DNA from: Kocuria coralli
Lineage (GTDB): Bacteria > Actinomycetota > Actinomycetes > Actinomycetales > Micrococcaceae
Length of the DNA: 64,000 nt
Assembly (NCBI RefSeq): GCF_008831305.1
Contig: NZ_ML708613.1
Location: 1-64,000, forward strand
Direction of reading: 5' to 3'
The first letter of the stretch is position 1. The number at the start of each line of letters is the position of its first letter. Both the position numbers and the translations under genes were made by a program. Below are positions 28,471 through 37,118 of the stretch, piece after piece. The notes under the pieces are model-generated. The model was not told the DNA's origin. It saw only the letters and a program-made list of their open reading frames with translations, and ran no database searches.

Positions 28471-28994
28471 GCCACGCCCTTCATGAGGATCACCCGGCTG
28501 CCGGGGCGGAGCAGGGCTCCTCACAGGAACTGTTCGACGAGGCGCCTTCGGAATTCGTGCATGCCAGCAGCGCCTTCCAGGTGCTCTGGCTCCTTCCCCA
28601 GAACCTGCTGATCGCCGGCCTCAAGGTCTACCGGGCGCTGATCTCCCCGCTCTACGGCGATGTCTGCAAGCATTTTCCGACCTGCTCGGCCTACGGCCTG
28701 GAGTCGGTCACCCGGCACGGGGCGGTCCGGGGCCTGGGCCTGACGGTCCGGCGTCTTCTGCGCTGCCACCCTTGGGCGGCCGGTGGGATCGACAGAGTTC
28801 CCGACGGCGGACGGCGGTTCGAATCCGTCGCCGACCTGCCGAGAATCCTGTTGCTCAACCACCCCACCCCCGAGGACCGAGCCCGACTGCTGTCCTCATT
28901 CGCCCCGACCGCGATCCCCGGTTCCGCGCGCGACGCGCACCGGGAGAGCCCGCTCAAGCCCAGGTCCTCACCGGGCATGACGGACGCGGCGTAA
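28467..28994 (+). CDS. yidD: Membrane protein insertion efficiency factor YidD
   Basis: 175 aa; conserved core VYRALISPLYGDVCKHFPTCSAYGLESVTRHGAVRG and RLLRCHPWAAGGIDRVP with its three conserved Cys. About 65 extra residues at the C terminus and about 40 at the N terminus make it much longer than the usual 70-110 aa. Works with the downstream YidC; overlaps rnpA by 4 nt. Confidence 0.93.
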   Translation: MSHALHEDHPAAGAEQGSSQELFDEAPSEFVHASSAFQVLWLLPQNLLIAGLKVYRALISPLYGDVCKHFPTCSAYGLESVTRHGAVRGLGLTVRRLLRCHPWAAGGIDRVPDGGRRFESVADLPRILLLNHPTPEDRARLLSSFAPTAIPGSARDAHRESPLKPRSSPGMTDAA

Positions 28995-29006
28995 GGAGAT
29001 AGACCC

Positions 29007-30185
29007 GTGAACTTTTTCGATCTGATCCTCTGGCCCTTCAAATGGGCCGTTTCCGCGGTGCTGTGGGTCTTCCACTCGCTGTTCACCGCCGTCGGCCTGG
29101 ATCCGGCCAGCGGCTGGACCTGGGTGCTGGCCATCGTGGGCCTGACCCTGGTGATGCGTACCCTGACCATCCCGCTGTTCATGAAGCAGATCCGCTCCAT
29201 GCGCGGTATGCAGGTCATCCAGCCGGAGATGGCCAAGCTGCAGGCCAAGTACAAGGGCAAGACCGACCAGGTCTCCCGCCAGGCCATGGCGCAGGAGCAG
29301 ATGGCTCTGTACAAGGAGCACAACGTCAACCCGTTGGCCTCCTGCCTGCCGATCCTGGCGCAGATGCCGATCTTCTTCGGCCTGTTCCAAGTGCTCAACG
29401 GCGTGGTGCGTGCCGCGGAGAACAACGAAGGCATCTTGGTGCTCAGCCCCGAGATGATCCATCAGTTCAACGACGGCACCCTGTTCGGCGCCCCGCTGTT
29501 CTCGACCCTGCGCAACCCGGGCGACGGCAACCACGCCGCCACCATCACCATCGCCGTCATCCTGGTCATCGCCATGACGGTGACCATGTTCATCTCCCAG
29601 AAGCAGCTGGCGGCCAAGAACGTCTCGGAGGCGACCAAGCAGTCGCCCATGTACCGCCAGCAGCAGATGATCATCTACATCTTCCCGATCATCTTCGCCG
29701 TCACCGGCATCAACTTCCCGATCGGCGTGCTGATCTACTGGACCGTGTCCAACCTGTGGTCCATGGGCCAGCAGTACTGGATGATCCGCCGCAACCCCAC
29801 CCCGGGCTCGCAGGCCGAGCGCGAGCTCAACGAGCGCCGCGCCGCCAAGGGTCTGCCCCCCGTCGGCAAGTCCAAGGAGGAGCACGAGGCCGAGATCGAG
29901 GAGGCCCGTGCCAAGGCCGCTGCCGGACAGCGCCAGCAGCCCATGAGCAAGAAACGCCAGAAGGCGCAGGCCAAGAAGGACCAGGGTCAGCAGAGCCAGG
30001 AGGCCGAGGAGCAGCCTGCCGAGCAGGACCAGGACGCTCAGGATCAGGGCACCCAGGACCAGGACGGCCAGCAGCCGGACGGTCAGGCCGATCCGAAGCC
30101 CCCGCAACAGCAGGGGAGCACGCAGAAGAAGGCGAGCCGTAAGCAGGGCAGCTCGTCGAAATCCTCCGCGATCAAGAAGAAGTAG
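29007..30185 (+). CDS. yidC: Membrane protein insertase YidC (Oxa1 family)
   Basis: 392 aa, Gram-positive type without a large periplasmic domain. Five hydrophobic segments, including GWTWVLAIVGLTLVMRTLTIPLFMKQ with the conserved substrate-groove Arg, and cytosolic loop EMAKLQAKYKGK. The last 100 residues are a Gln/Glu/Asp/Lys-rich tail. Inserts membrane proteins alone or with SecYEG. 12 nt after yidD. Confidence 0.96.
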   Translation: MNFFDLILWPFKWAVSAVLWVFHSLFTAVGLDPASGWTWVLAIVGLTLVMRTLTIPLFMKQIRSMRGMQVIQPEMAKLQAKYKGKTDQVSRQAMAQEQMALYKEHNVNPLASCLPILAQMPIFFGLFQVLNGVVRAAENNEGILVLSPEMIHQFNDGTLFGAPLFSTLRNPGDGNHAATITIAVILVIAMTVTMFISQKQLAAKNVSEATKQSPMYRQQQMIIYIFPIIFAVTGINFPIGVLIYWTVSNLWSMGQQYWMIRRNPTPGSQAERELNERRAAKGLPPVGKSKEEHEAEIEEARAKAAAGQRQQPMSKKRQKAQAKKDQGQQSQEAEEQPAEQDQDAQDQGTQDQDGQQPDGQADPKPPQQQGSTQKKASRKQGSSSKSSAIKKK

Positions 30186-30312
30186 CCGTCACGGCCCGCC
30201 GGCCAGGAACCGGGGCGGGCCGGCTGCTTGTCCCGCACTCTTCTCCCGTCCCTCTCCCGGTCGCCGTCGCTGCCGGAGGGCGACCGTATCCACAGGCTTG
30301 TAAGGAGCTTCC

Positions 30313-30993
30313 ATGAGCAACCAGGCGAACGAGAACATCGAGGAGGCTGTCGAGGTCGAGGACCTCCAGCCCGGCGAGCAGGTCGACGCCGCCGCTGTGG
30401 CGGCCGGCGTCGAGGTCCCGGCCGACGAGACCTCTGACGACGAGACCTCTGAAGCCGGCACGGACGGCTCCGAGATCTCCGATTCTGAGACGGACAGTTC
30501 CGCGGAGGCCGGCGACGACGGGGATCCCCTCGTCGACGAAGGCGAGGTGGCCGCCGACTACCTCGAGGAGCTGCTGGACCTGGCGGATCTGGACGGCGAT
30601 ATCGACATCGAGGTCCGCAACGGGCGCACCTACCTCTCCGTCCTGAACGAGGAGACCTCCTCCGAGGACCTGGAGCTGCTGGTCGGCAAGGACGGGGAGG
30701 TGCTGGACTCCTTGCAGGAGCTGGTGCGCCTGGCTGTGCTGGCCAGCACGGACCATCGCAGCCGGCTGGTGCTGGACATCGCCGGGCATCGTGAGCGACG
30801 TGCCGGCGCCCTGCGTGAGATGGCGCTGAAGGCCATGGAGGAAGCGCGTTCGACCGGGGAAGCCGTCCACCTGGATCCGCTGTCCCCGTACGAGCGGAAG
30901 ATCGTGCACGACGTCGTCGCCGAGGGCGGGCTGCACTCGGAGTCCGAGGGTGAAGGCTCCGGCCGCCATATCGTGGTCTCCGTCGAGGGCTGA
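30313..30993 (+). CDS. jag: Jag/KhpB family RNA-binding protein (KH + R3H)
   Basis: 226 aa. N-terminal 75 residues very acidic and disordered; KH-type domain with the loop LVGKDGEVLDSLQELV; R3H motif region HRERRAGALREMALKAMEEA and C-terminal LSPYERKIVHDVV. Binds RNA and in some Gram-positives influences cell shape and division. AAGGAG precedes the ATG. Confidence 0.92.
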   Translation: MSNQANENIEEAVEVEDLQPGEQVDAAAVAAGVEVPADETSDDETSEAGTDGSEISDSETDSSAEAGDDGDPLVDEGEVAADYLEELLDLADLDGDIDIEVRNGRTYLSVLNEETSSEDLELLVGKDGEVLDSLQELVRLAVLASTDHRSRLVLDIAGHRERRAGALREMALKAMEEARSTGEAVHLDPLSPYERKIVHDVVAEGGLHSESEGEGSGRHIVVSVEG

Positions 30994-30999
30994 GGCCTC

Positions 31000-31680
31000 G
31001 TGGGAGCTCATGGGCAGACCGAGCGTCCCGCGCCCGAGCCGCAACAGCCTCCGGTGCTGGAGGGGGCTCTCCTCGAGGCCGCGCAGACGGTCTTCGGGTC
31101 CCGGCTGGGTGCTGCGGAGCAGTACGTCGCGCACCTGGCCTCGTCGGGAATCGTCCGCGGCCTGATCGGGCCCCGGGAGGTCCCCCGGCTGTGGGAGCGC
31201 CACGTGCTCAACTGCGCGGTGGTGGAGTCCCTCATCCCCGATGGAGCGCGTGTCGGCGACGTCGGCTCGGGTGCGGGCCTGCCGGGGCTGTGCCTCGCGC
31301 TGGCCCGCCCCGACATCTCCGTCACCCTGATCGAGCCCCTGGAGCGGCGGGTCACATGGCTCCACGAAGTCGTCGCGGACCTCGGGCTGAGCAACGTCAG
31401 GATCCTGCGGATGCGCGGTGAGCAGGCCAAGGAGGAGGCGGGCGAACTCGATGTCGTCACGGCCCGAGCGGTCTCGGCCCTCACGGGCCTCGTGGACATC
31501 ACCCTCCCCCTGCTCGATGGCAGTGGCCAATTACTGGCCCTGAAGGGCCGGAACGTGCAGGCCGAGCTCGACAAGGCCGGGAAGAAGCTCAAGCGGTGGA
31601 AGGTGCAGGACGCCGAGGTGCTCACCGTGGGACAGGATCTCCTGGAGGAGCCGACCACCGTGGTCAGGCTCAGTCTCTGA
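31000..31680 (+). CDS. rsmG: 16S rRNA (guanine-527-N7)-methyltransferase RsmG
   Basis: 226 aa from GTG 31000. SAM-binding motif I VGDVGSGAGLPGL, upstream LWERHVLNC, and VVTARAVSAL. Modifies G527 of 16S rRNA; loss gives low-level streptomycin resistance in other bacteria. 6 nt after jag. Confidence 0.95.
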   Translation: MGAHGQTERPAPEPQQPPVLEGALLEAAQTVFGSRLGAAEQYVAHLASSGIVRGLIGPREVPRLWERHVLNCAVVESLIPDGARVGDVGSGAGLPGLCLALARPDISVTLIEPLERRVTWLHEVVADLGLSNVRILRMRGEQAKEEAGELDVVTARAVSALTGLVDITLPLLDGSGQLLALKGRNVQAELDKAGKKLKRWKVQDAEVLTVGQDLLEEPTTVVRLSL

Positions 31681-31794
31681 ACCCACGCCCCTGCAGGCGG
31701 CAGCACTGCCAGCGGGTAGGGTGGATCCCGGTCAGAACTGGTTCAATCGACCTGGTCGCGACATGGATCACCGACTACCGATGGAGGCTTATCG

Positions 31795-32823
31795 ATGCCG
31801 CTGCACGACGTCCCCGGGGCTCACGACATCGGAATGCCGCCTGATCCCGCCGGTTCACCGGAACGGATCGTCCCGGATCGTGCCAGGATGACCGTGCCCG
31901 AATCGAACACCACCATGGAAGCAGTGCAGCGAAGTGCGGGGGACGGCCCGCTCGGGAGGAAGCTCGTGGAAGAGAACCAGCGACGGCAGCGTCTGCGTCA
32001 GATGCACGTGGCCAGCCCGCAGAGCACTCGCATCTTCACCATCAGTAATCAGAAGGGCGGCGTGGGCAAGACCAGCACGTCGGTCAACATCGCCGTGGCC
32101 TTGGCCAAACACGGGCAGAACGTGCTGGTGATCGACAACGATCCCCAGGGCAATGCCTCCACCGCGCTGGGTGTCCCCCACAGCTCGGAAGTCGACAGCG
32201 TCTACGACGTCCTGGTGGATGAGATGCCGTTGAAAGATGTGGTGGTTCCTTCAACTGAAAGCGAACGATTGTTCGTTGCTCCGGCCACGATCGATCTGGC
32301 CGGTGCCGAGATCGAGCTGGTCTCCATGGTCGCCCGTGAACAGCGCCTGTCTCGCGCCATCGCGCAGTACCAGGAGGATCGTGAGGAATCGGGCCTGGAG
32401 CGCCTGGACTACATCTTCATCGATTGCCCGCCGAGCCTGGGTCTGCTGACCATCAATGCCTTTGTGGCAGCGACCGAGGTACTGATCCCCATTCAGTGCG
32501 AGTACTACGCCCTGGAGGGTCTGAGCCAGCTGCTCAACAACATCCAGATGATCCAGAAGCACCTGAATCCGGTACTGCAGGTCTCCACGATCATGTTGAC
32601 GATGTACGACGGCCGTACCAACCTGGCCTCCCAGGTCGCGGAGGAAGTCCGCACGCACTTCCCCGACCAAGTACTGGAGACCATGATCCCCCGCTCGGTG
32701 CGGATCTCGGAGGCTCCGAGCTATCAGCAGTCGGTCATCAACTACGACCCTCAGTCAACCGGTGCGCTGGCCTACCTTGAGGCAGCGGCGGAGATCGCTT
32801 CCCGGACCGAGGTAGTGTCCTAG
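31795..32823 (+). CDS. parA: Chromosome partitioning ATPase ParA
   Basis: 342 aa. A 75-residue N-terminal extension, then deviant Walker A NQKGGVGKTS, Walker A' VIDNDPQGNAST, and Walker B IFIDCPPSLG. Moves ParB-parS complexes by ATP-driven DNA binding. GGAGG 7 nt before ATG. Its terminator contains a parS site. Confidence 0.96.
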   Translation: MPLHDVPGAHDIGMPPDPAGSPERIVPDRARMTVPESNTTMEAVQRSAGDGPLGRKLVEENQRRQRLRQMHVASPQSTRIFTISNQKGGVGKTSTSVNIAVALAKHGQNVLVIDNDPQGNASTALGVPHSSEVDSVYDVLVDEMPLKDVVVPSTESERLFVAPATIDLAGAEIELVSMVAREQRLSRAIAQYQEDREESGLERLDYIFIDCPPSLGLLTINAFVAATEVLIPIQCEYYALEGLSQLLNNIQMIQKHLNPVLQVSTIMLTMYDGRTNLASQVAEEVRTHFPDQVLETMIPRSVRISEAPSYQQSVINYDPQSTGALAYLEAAAEIASRTEVVS

Positions 32824-32839
32824 CCGCTCGTCCCTCTTG

Positions 32840-32881
32840 GATCGCCCTGTGTTTCACGTGAAACCCAGGGCGATCTTTTTT
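32840..32881 (+). terminator. parA terminator with parS as apical stem
   Basis: GATCGCCCTG / CAGGGCGATC arms, one T-C mismatch, then the parS palindrome as the inner stem, and six T residues after the hairpin. Confidence 0.85.
32851..32864. promoter_or_regulatory. parS site 1
   Basis: Perfect GTTTCACGTGAAAC core, inside the parA terminator. Confidence 0.95.
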
Positions 32882-33043
32882 ATGCCAGCCCAACGGCAAG
32901 GGCTTGGTGCGAATGATCGTCGCGTACGGGCGGGGAGATGGCTCCGGCAATGACTTGCCGCCATGACGATTCTTGAGGGGATTGAAGGAAGCGGCTGTCA
33001 GACTTCGCCGTGCTTGTGTAGCAGGCAGGCAGCAACTACTGAC

Positions 33044-33057
33044 GTTTCACGTGAAAC
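33044..33057. promoter_or_regulatory. parS site 2
   Basis: Perfect GTTTCACGTGAAAC core in the parA-parB gap. Confidence 0.95.
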
Positions 33058-33328
33058 ATCGAGGATCCGGAGTGCATCAAGTGCCTCATCTGGTTCCGGA
33101 ACGTAAAGCATCCCGCCCAGACAAGAGCCATCGGCCTTCTGACAGGAGGATCCTGAGTGGCCTGGCTCGATGCGATGCATTCTGACCAAGAGGGTTCGAT
33201 GGACCCTTCGGGTCGGTCATACCCAGCCAGTCTGAACCCAGCCGTCGAGTCAACGAGCACCCATATCGGCGGCTAGCTCCCCACGCAGGGGTGTAATGAG
33301 GCGGAGACATTCGGATGGCCAGGCTGAT

Positions 33329-33342
33329 ATTTCACGTGAAAC
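33329..33342. promoter_or_regulatory. parS site 3 (one mismatch)
   Basis: ATTTCACGTGAAAC; the first base departs from the consensus. Confidence 0.85.
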
Positions 33343-33422
33343 GCGTGTAGTGATAGCCCACGGGTCACGAAGTAGAACCGTCACCTGGGGAGTCTCAGGA
33401 GAACCGAGGCGAAAGTGAAGCC

Positions 33423-33436
33423 GTTTCACGTGAAAC
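33423..33436. promoter_or_regulatory. parS site 4
   Basis: Perfect core 62 bp upstream of parB, so ParB binding here could also affect its own promoter. Confidence 0.95.
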
Positions 33437-33498
33437 GGAGAAAACATACGCGCGTGGAAGTAGACTTGGCCAAGTTGCCGAGATGAGGAGTGTGTCGA

Positions 33499-35208
33499 AT
33501 GGCGGAGCGGCGTAGAGGGCTTGGACGAGGACTTGGAGCTTTGATTCCCAGCGGACCGGCCCCCGATGTCGAGTCAAGTCAAAATGAGAAGCGTGACGCC
33601 GAAGCGGTCAATTCGGACCGCAACGTTTCACGTGAAACATCGTTGACGACCTCGGAAGATCGGGTCGACCAATCCAAGACGTCGGGAAAATCGCCCTCGG
33701 AACCGACGGAAACTATCCAAGAGGAAAAATCGTCCTCTGGTGCCAAGTCATCCAAAGGCAGTGGCTCCTCCAGCGCCAAGAAGAAGAGCGGCGGCTCCAA
33801 GAAGAGCAAGGACGGCGTAGGCAAGACCAACACAACGGTCAAGCCCGATGTGAAGGAACCCGGTGATCAGCAGTCTGGCACCGACGGTTCTTCCACCGTT
33901 GTTTCACGTGAAACGCCCAAGGCGCGTAAGCGCACCATTTCTGCTGAAGCCAGGCAAAAGGCGATGAAGGCGCGGATGGATTTGGGTGTCAGCGCTCGCT
34001 CGTCGTCCGTGCATCGCCCATCGGACATGTTCTTCACACCCACCCCCTCGGCTGACGAAGCCGAGGAGGCGAGTTCACCCCAGCAGTCCAGTGTGAATTC
34101 AAAGGACGTGGACAAGGCAGACACCGCTGTTGTTTCACGTGAAACGGTGGAGAAGCCAGCCGCTACGGAGCCCCAGGAAGTTCCCGAGGTTCATCATGAA
34201 CCCTCCGTTAGTTCGCAGCAGGAAGAGAAAGAAGTCGACAAGACTGAGGAGGCCGCTCCCGAATCATCGAATGATGCGGTACAAACCGCATCCGATCACA
34301 AGAAGGGCATCGATGCTGCATCTCCAGAGGCCCGCCCGTCGGATGATGAGCATGCGGACCCTGCTGAATTGAGTGCCGTGCCCGGCGCCAGGCTCCTGGA
34401 GCTGGATGTTCATGACATTCACCCCAACCGGAAGCAGCCCCGTCAGGTCTTCGATGAAGATGAACTGGCAGAACTGGCCTATTCGATCGGTGAGCTCGGA
34501 GTTCTCCAGCCTGTGGTCGTCCGCCGGTCACGTGAAGCGGACGGGCCAGATTATGAGCTGGTGATGGGTGAGCGTCGCTGGCGCGCCACGCAGCGTGCCG
34601 GACTGGAGGTCATCCCGGCCATCGTGCGGGACACGGGTGATGATGACCTCTTGCGCGATGCCCTGCTGGAGAACCTGCACAGGTCGCAGCTGAACCCCTT
34701 GGAGGAAGCGGCGGCCTATCAGCAGCTGATGGAGGAGTTCGGGGCCTCGCAGGAGGAGCTGTCCCGTCGCATCGGGCGTTCGCGTCCCCAGATCAGCAAT
34801 ACTCTCCGGCTGCTTCGGCTCCCCGCACTGGTGCAGCGCAGGGTCGCCGCCGGGGTTCTCTCCGCCGGGCATGCGCGGGCGCTCCTGGGATTGGAGGATC
34901 CCGCGGAGATGGAGCGTCTTGCGCAGCGTATCGTCGCGGAAGGCCTGTCCGTGCGGGCCACCGAGGAGGCGGTAACCGTCTCGAAGAGCCGGAAGCCCAC
35001 CGTGCGACGCAGCGCGGCCACTCAGGAACGGCATCGTGAGCGGCTGGACTACATCGCGGATGCCTTCTCGGACAAGCTGGATACGAGTGTCAAGATCAAC
35101 CTGGGGGCGAGGAAGGGGCGGATGACTATCGAGTTCGCTTCCGTCGACGACCTGAACCGGATCATCACCGTCCTGGACCCGCAGGGGCTTCCCGAGAGCC
35201 AGGGGTGA
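33499..35208 (+). CDS. parB: Chromosome partitioning protein ParB with long parS-containing linker
   Basis: 569 aa from ATG 33499 (GAGGAG 9 nt upstream; a GTG at 33490 is possible). MAERRRGLGRGLGALIPS at the N terminus is the ParA-contact motif. The CTPase/parS-binding core starts about residue 295 (LDVHDIHPNRKQPRQVF, GERRWRATQRAG, ENLHRSQLNPLEEA), then HTH and C-terminal dimer domain. Between lie about 275 residues of disordered Ser/Lys/Glu linker, making the protein some 200 aa longer than usual. Three parS sites in the linker are read in frame as VSRET (residues 43, 135, 212). ParB loads at parS and spreads to segregate the origin. Confidence 0.94.
   Translation: MAERRRGLGRGLGALIPSGPAPDVESSQNEKRDAEAVNSDRNVSRETSLTTSEDRVDQSKTSGKSPSEPTETIQEEKSSSGAKSSKGSGSSSAKKKSGGSKKSKDGVGKTNTTVKPDVKEPGDQQSGTDGSSTVVSRETPKARKRTISAEARQKAMKARMDLGVSARSSSVHRPSDMFFTPTPSADEAEEASSPQQSSVNSKDVDKADTAVVSRETVEKPAATEPQEVPEVHHEPSVSSQQEEKEVDKTEEAAPESSNDAVQTASDHKKGIDAASPEARPSDDEHADPAELSAVPGARLLELDVHDIHPNRKQPRQVFDEDELAELAYSIGELGVLQPVVVRRSREADGPDYELVMGERRWRATQRAGLEVIPAIVRDTGDDDLLRDALLENLHRSQLNPLEEAAAYQQLMEEFGASQEELSRRIGRSRPQISNTLRLLRLPALVQRRVAAGVLSAGHARALLGLEDPAEMERLAQRIVAEGLSVRATEEAVTVSKSRKPTVRRSAATQERHRERLDYIADAFSDKLDTSVKINLGARKGRMTIEFASVDDLNRIITVLDPQGLPESQG
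33625..33638. promoter_or_regulatory. parS site 5, inside parB
   Basis: Perfect core; encodes V-S-R-E-T at ParB residues 43-47. Confidence 0.95.
33901..33914. promoter_or_regulatory. parS site 6, inside parB
   Basis: Perfect core; encodes V-S-R-E-T at ParB residues 135-139. Confidence 0.95.
34132..34145. promoter_or_regulatory. parS site 7, inside parB
   Basis: Perfect core; encodes V-S-R-E-T at ParB residues 212-216. Confidence 0.95.
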
Positions 35209-35232
35209 GATCGCCCGGGGAATAGGAAGAAC

Positions 35233-35266
35233 AACGGCCCGTACGCCATATGGCGTACGGGCCGTT
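35233..35266. terminator. parB terminator, 34-bp perfect palindrome
   Basis: AACGGCCCGTACGCCAT and its exact complement, with no unpaired loop base in the DNA. The T tract is the start of parS site 8. It lies between convergent parB and cwlM and can serve both. Confidence 0.88.
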
Positions 35267-35277
35267 TCACGTGAAAC
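35264..35277. promoter_or_regulatory. parS site 8
   Basis: Perfect core sharing its first three bases with the terminator palindrome, 3 nt from the end of cwlM. Confidence 0.95.
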
Positions 35278-35280
35278 AGG

Positions 35281-36498
35281 TCAGCCGGCGTGCGGACGAC
35301 GTGCGATTTCTCGTGCCACGTCGATGGCGCTCATGGTGCCGGTGGGCATGTCCTCGGAGGTCTGCAGGTACATCCGCTGCAAGCCGACAACGATCGCATT
35401 GGCGAGATGAGAGCGGAACTCGGGGTCTTCCAGGTGCGCCAACTCTGACTGGTTGGAGATATATCCGACATCGATGGACAGGGTCGGGGCGCTGTTGAGG
35501 CGCAAGACGCCCCACTGCCGACCGTGGGTACCGAGATCCAGGGAGCCCGTGCGGGCGACGATCTCGCGCAGCGTCAGCGTAGCGGCGCGCTGGCCGATGG
35601 GCGAGAGAGTGACGCTGGAGGTGTCGTCACCCCAATAGAAGACCGCGACGCCGTGCGCCGACGGTGAGTGGTTCCAGTCGCAGTCGACGACGACCACGAT
35701 CGACTCCCTGGACCCTGCCACCGCATCGGCGATGGAGGGATGCACGTCGATCAGGGTCCCGTGCCGGTCCTTGACCGGACGGGTCGCGACCAGGAGAGGC
35801 GTAGCACCCACTTCGCGCAGGAGCTCATGGGTGCGGACGGCGATGTCGGTGGTGATGGCTTCAGCTACCGATGAGTAATCATGGGGTGCGCCACCAGGGA
35901 TGACCGGATTGTCGGTGAATACGGCCGGTACCAGGACCACTTTCTGCGAACGGATGGCGTCAGTGGCCTGTTCGAGGCGGTGGTAGTCCCGGAGGGAGAA
36001 GGCCTTGGCATCGGAGATCTTCTTATTCACCCTGGCCAGAGCAGCGATCGTCTGCGTATTGACCACTCCCGTGGGCTCGAGTCCGAGACTCTGCTGCAGT
36101 TCCACGACGGCGTAGTGGGTCTTCTGGTCGAAGACTCCCGTGAGGTGACCGTAGTAGAGGCCCAGCAGGGAGAGATTGTTCTGGAGGCGTTCGACGTCGT
36201 CGCCGCGCAGGGGCCCATCGGGATCCCAGTACAGCCGGCGGTCACCCAGGACGTACTGGGCCTCGTTGAGGCGCCGCTCGGTCTCCGGACCGACGACCCC
36301 GTCGACCAGGAGACCGTGATTCTGCTGGAACTCCAGGACCGCGGCCTCGACGGCGTCGTCGAAGAGTGTCGGACTTCCGGCGTCACGGGGGTCTAGACGC
36401 AGATTGACGGTTCCAGCGCGCACGAGCCGTTCGCGCAGTCCTACAACCCGGCGGTCATTGGTGCCGCGTTGCATGGGCTGGGTGATGTCTTCGGACAT
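35281..36498 (-). CDS. cwlM: CwlM-like peptidoglycan-binding/amidase-fold protein
   Basis: 405 aa without a signal peptide or transmembrane segment. Two peptidoglycan-binding repeats (VVGLRERLVRAG...VLEFQQNHGLLVDGVVGPET; VERLQNNLSLLGLYYG...VVELQQSLGLEPTGVVN) and an Amidase_3 fold. The usual first zinc motif (D-P-G-H-G) is absent; the corresponding stretch reads VPAVFTDNPVIPGG, so hydrolase activity is doubtful. In Mycobacterium the cytosolic, phosphorylated CwlM activates MurA, and its gene also lies next to trxB-trxA and parB. I infer the same regulatory role. Confidence 0.85.
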   Translation of the reverse strand: MSEDITQPMQRGTNDRRVVGLRERLVRAGTVNLRLDPRDAGSPTLFDDAVEAAVLEFQQNHGLLVDGVVGPETERRLNEAQYVLGDRRLYWDPDGPLRGDDVERLQNNLSLLGLYYGHLTGVFDQKTHYAVVELQQSLGLEPTGVVNTQTIAALARVNKKISDAKAFSLRDYHRLEQATDAIRSQKVVLVPAVFTDNPVIPGGAPHDYSSVAEAITTDIAVRTHELLREVGATPLLVATRPVKDRHGTLIDVHPSIADAVAGSRESIVVVVDCDWNHSPSAHGVAVFYWGDDTSSVTLSPIGQRAATLTLREIVARTGSLDLGTHGRQWGVLRLNSAPTLSIDVGYISNQSELAHLEDPEFRSHLANAIVVGLQRMYLQTSEDMPTGTMSAIDVAREIARRPHAG

Positions 36499-36575
36499 AG
36501 GGAGTGATGCCTCGTGTCGAACAAGCTGGGGGCGTGGGACAAGGGAGAAAGCGTCAGGCGGGAAGAAGAAGGTCA

Positions 36576-36596
36576 GGGAGTAGATACTCTACTCCC
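36576..36596 (-). promoter_or_regulatory. Palindrome upstream of cwlM
   Basis: GGGAGTAGA-TAC-TCTACTCCC, 9-bp arms, about 80 nt before the cwlM start and past the trxA stop. It could be an operator or trxA terminator. The rest of 36499-36754 shows no gene. Confidence 0.4.
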
Positions 36597-36754
36597 CTCC
36601 AAAAACTAAGCATCCTGATTAATGAGGGCGTCCGGCAATGGGACACCCCGGCCCGAAACGTCGAACGGGACCGGGGTTCCACAGGTTACTGGATGATCAG
36701 GGACGAAGTCGGGGCTCCGGGGCGGGGCCCTGAACACCCGCAACCGAGCACAGC

Positions 36755-37087
36755 TCACTGAGCGCCCAGGTACGGGGCGAACTCCTTCTCCAGGGCCGAC
36801 TTGGGCTTGGCGCCGATGCTCTGCTTCTGCACTTCGCCGTCGTTGAACAGGTACACGGCCGGGATGGAGGTGATGCCGTACTTGGCGGCGATCTCCTGGT
36901 TGTCGTCCACGTTGACCTTGACCACCTTGACGGATCCGGCGTGCTCGCTGGCGATGGCGTCGAGCACGGGACCGACCATGCGGCAGGGGCCGCACCACTC
37001 GGCCCAGAAGTCCACGATGACAGGCTTGTCGGCCTGCAGGACCTCGGTCTCGAACTCGGAGGTATTGACATCGATTGCGTTGCTCAT
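36755..37087 (-). CDS. trxA: Thioredoxin
   Basis: 110 aa with the WCGPCRM active site near residue 32 and the cis-Pro loop SIPAVYLF. Cytosolic disulfide reductase fed by the TrxB encoded 31 nt upstream in the same operon. AAAGGA precedes ATG 37087. Confidence 0.97.
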   Translation of the reverse strand: MSNAIDVNTSEFETEVLQADKPVIVDFWAEWCGPCRMVGPVLDAIASEHAGSVKVVKVNVDDNQEIAAKYGITSIPAVYLFNDGEVQKQSIGAKPKSALEKEFAPYLGAQ

Positions 37088-37118
37088 GGTGTTCCTTTCG
37101 GCGGTGCTACGTCTGGGT

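Larger units (their letters stand above)
32824..33498. other. parA-parB intergenic region with four parS sites
   Basis: 675 bp without a convincing gene; parA and parB usually abut, so this gap is unusual. It holds parS at 32851, 33044, 33329 and 33423 and the parB promoter. Several short open frames cross it on both strands but lack ribosome sites and plausible protein composition. Confidence 0.75.

Noticed and set aside
33036-33310. Short frames in the parA-parB gap
   Set aside because: They read through parS (FHVK) and have no ribosome site or recognisable protein features.
34519-34532. Ninth parS in parB (GGTCACGTGAAGCG)
   Set aside because: Only the inner CACGTGAA is kept; the outer arms do not match.
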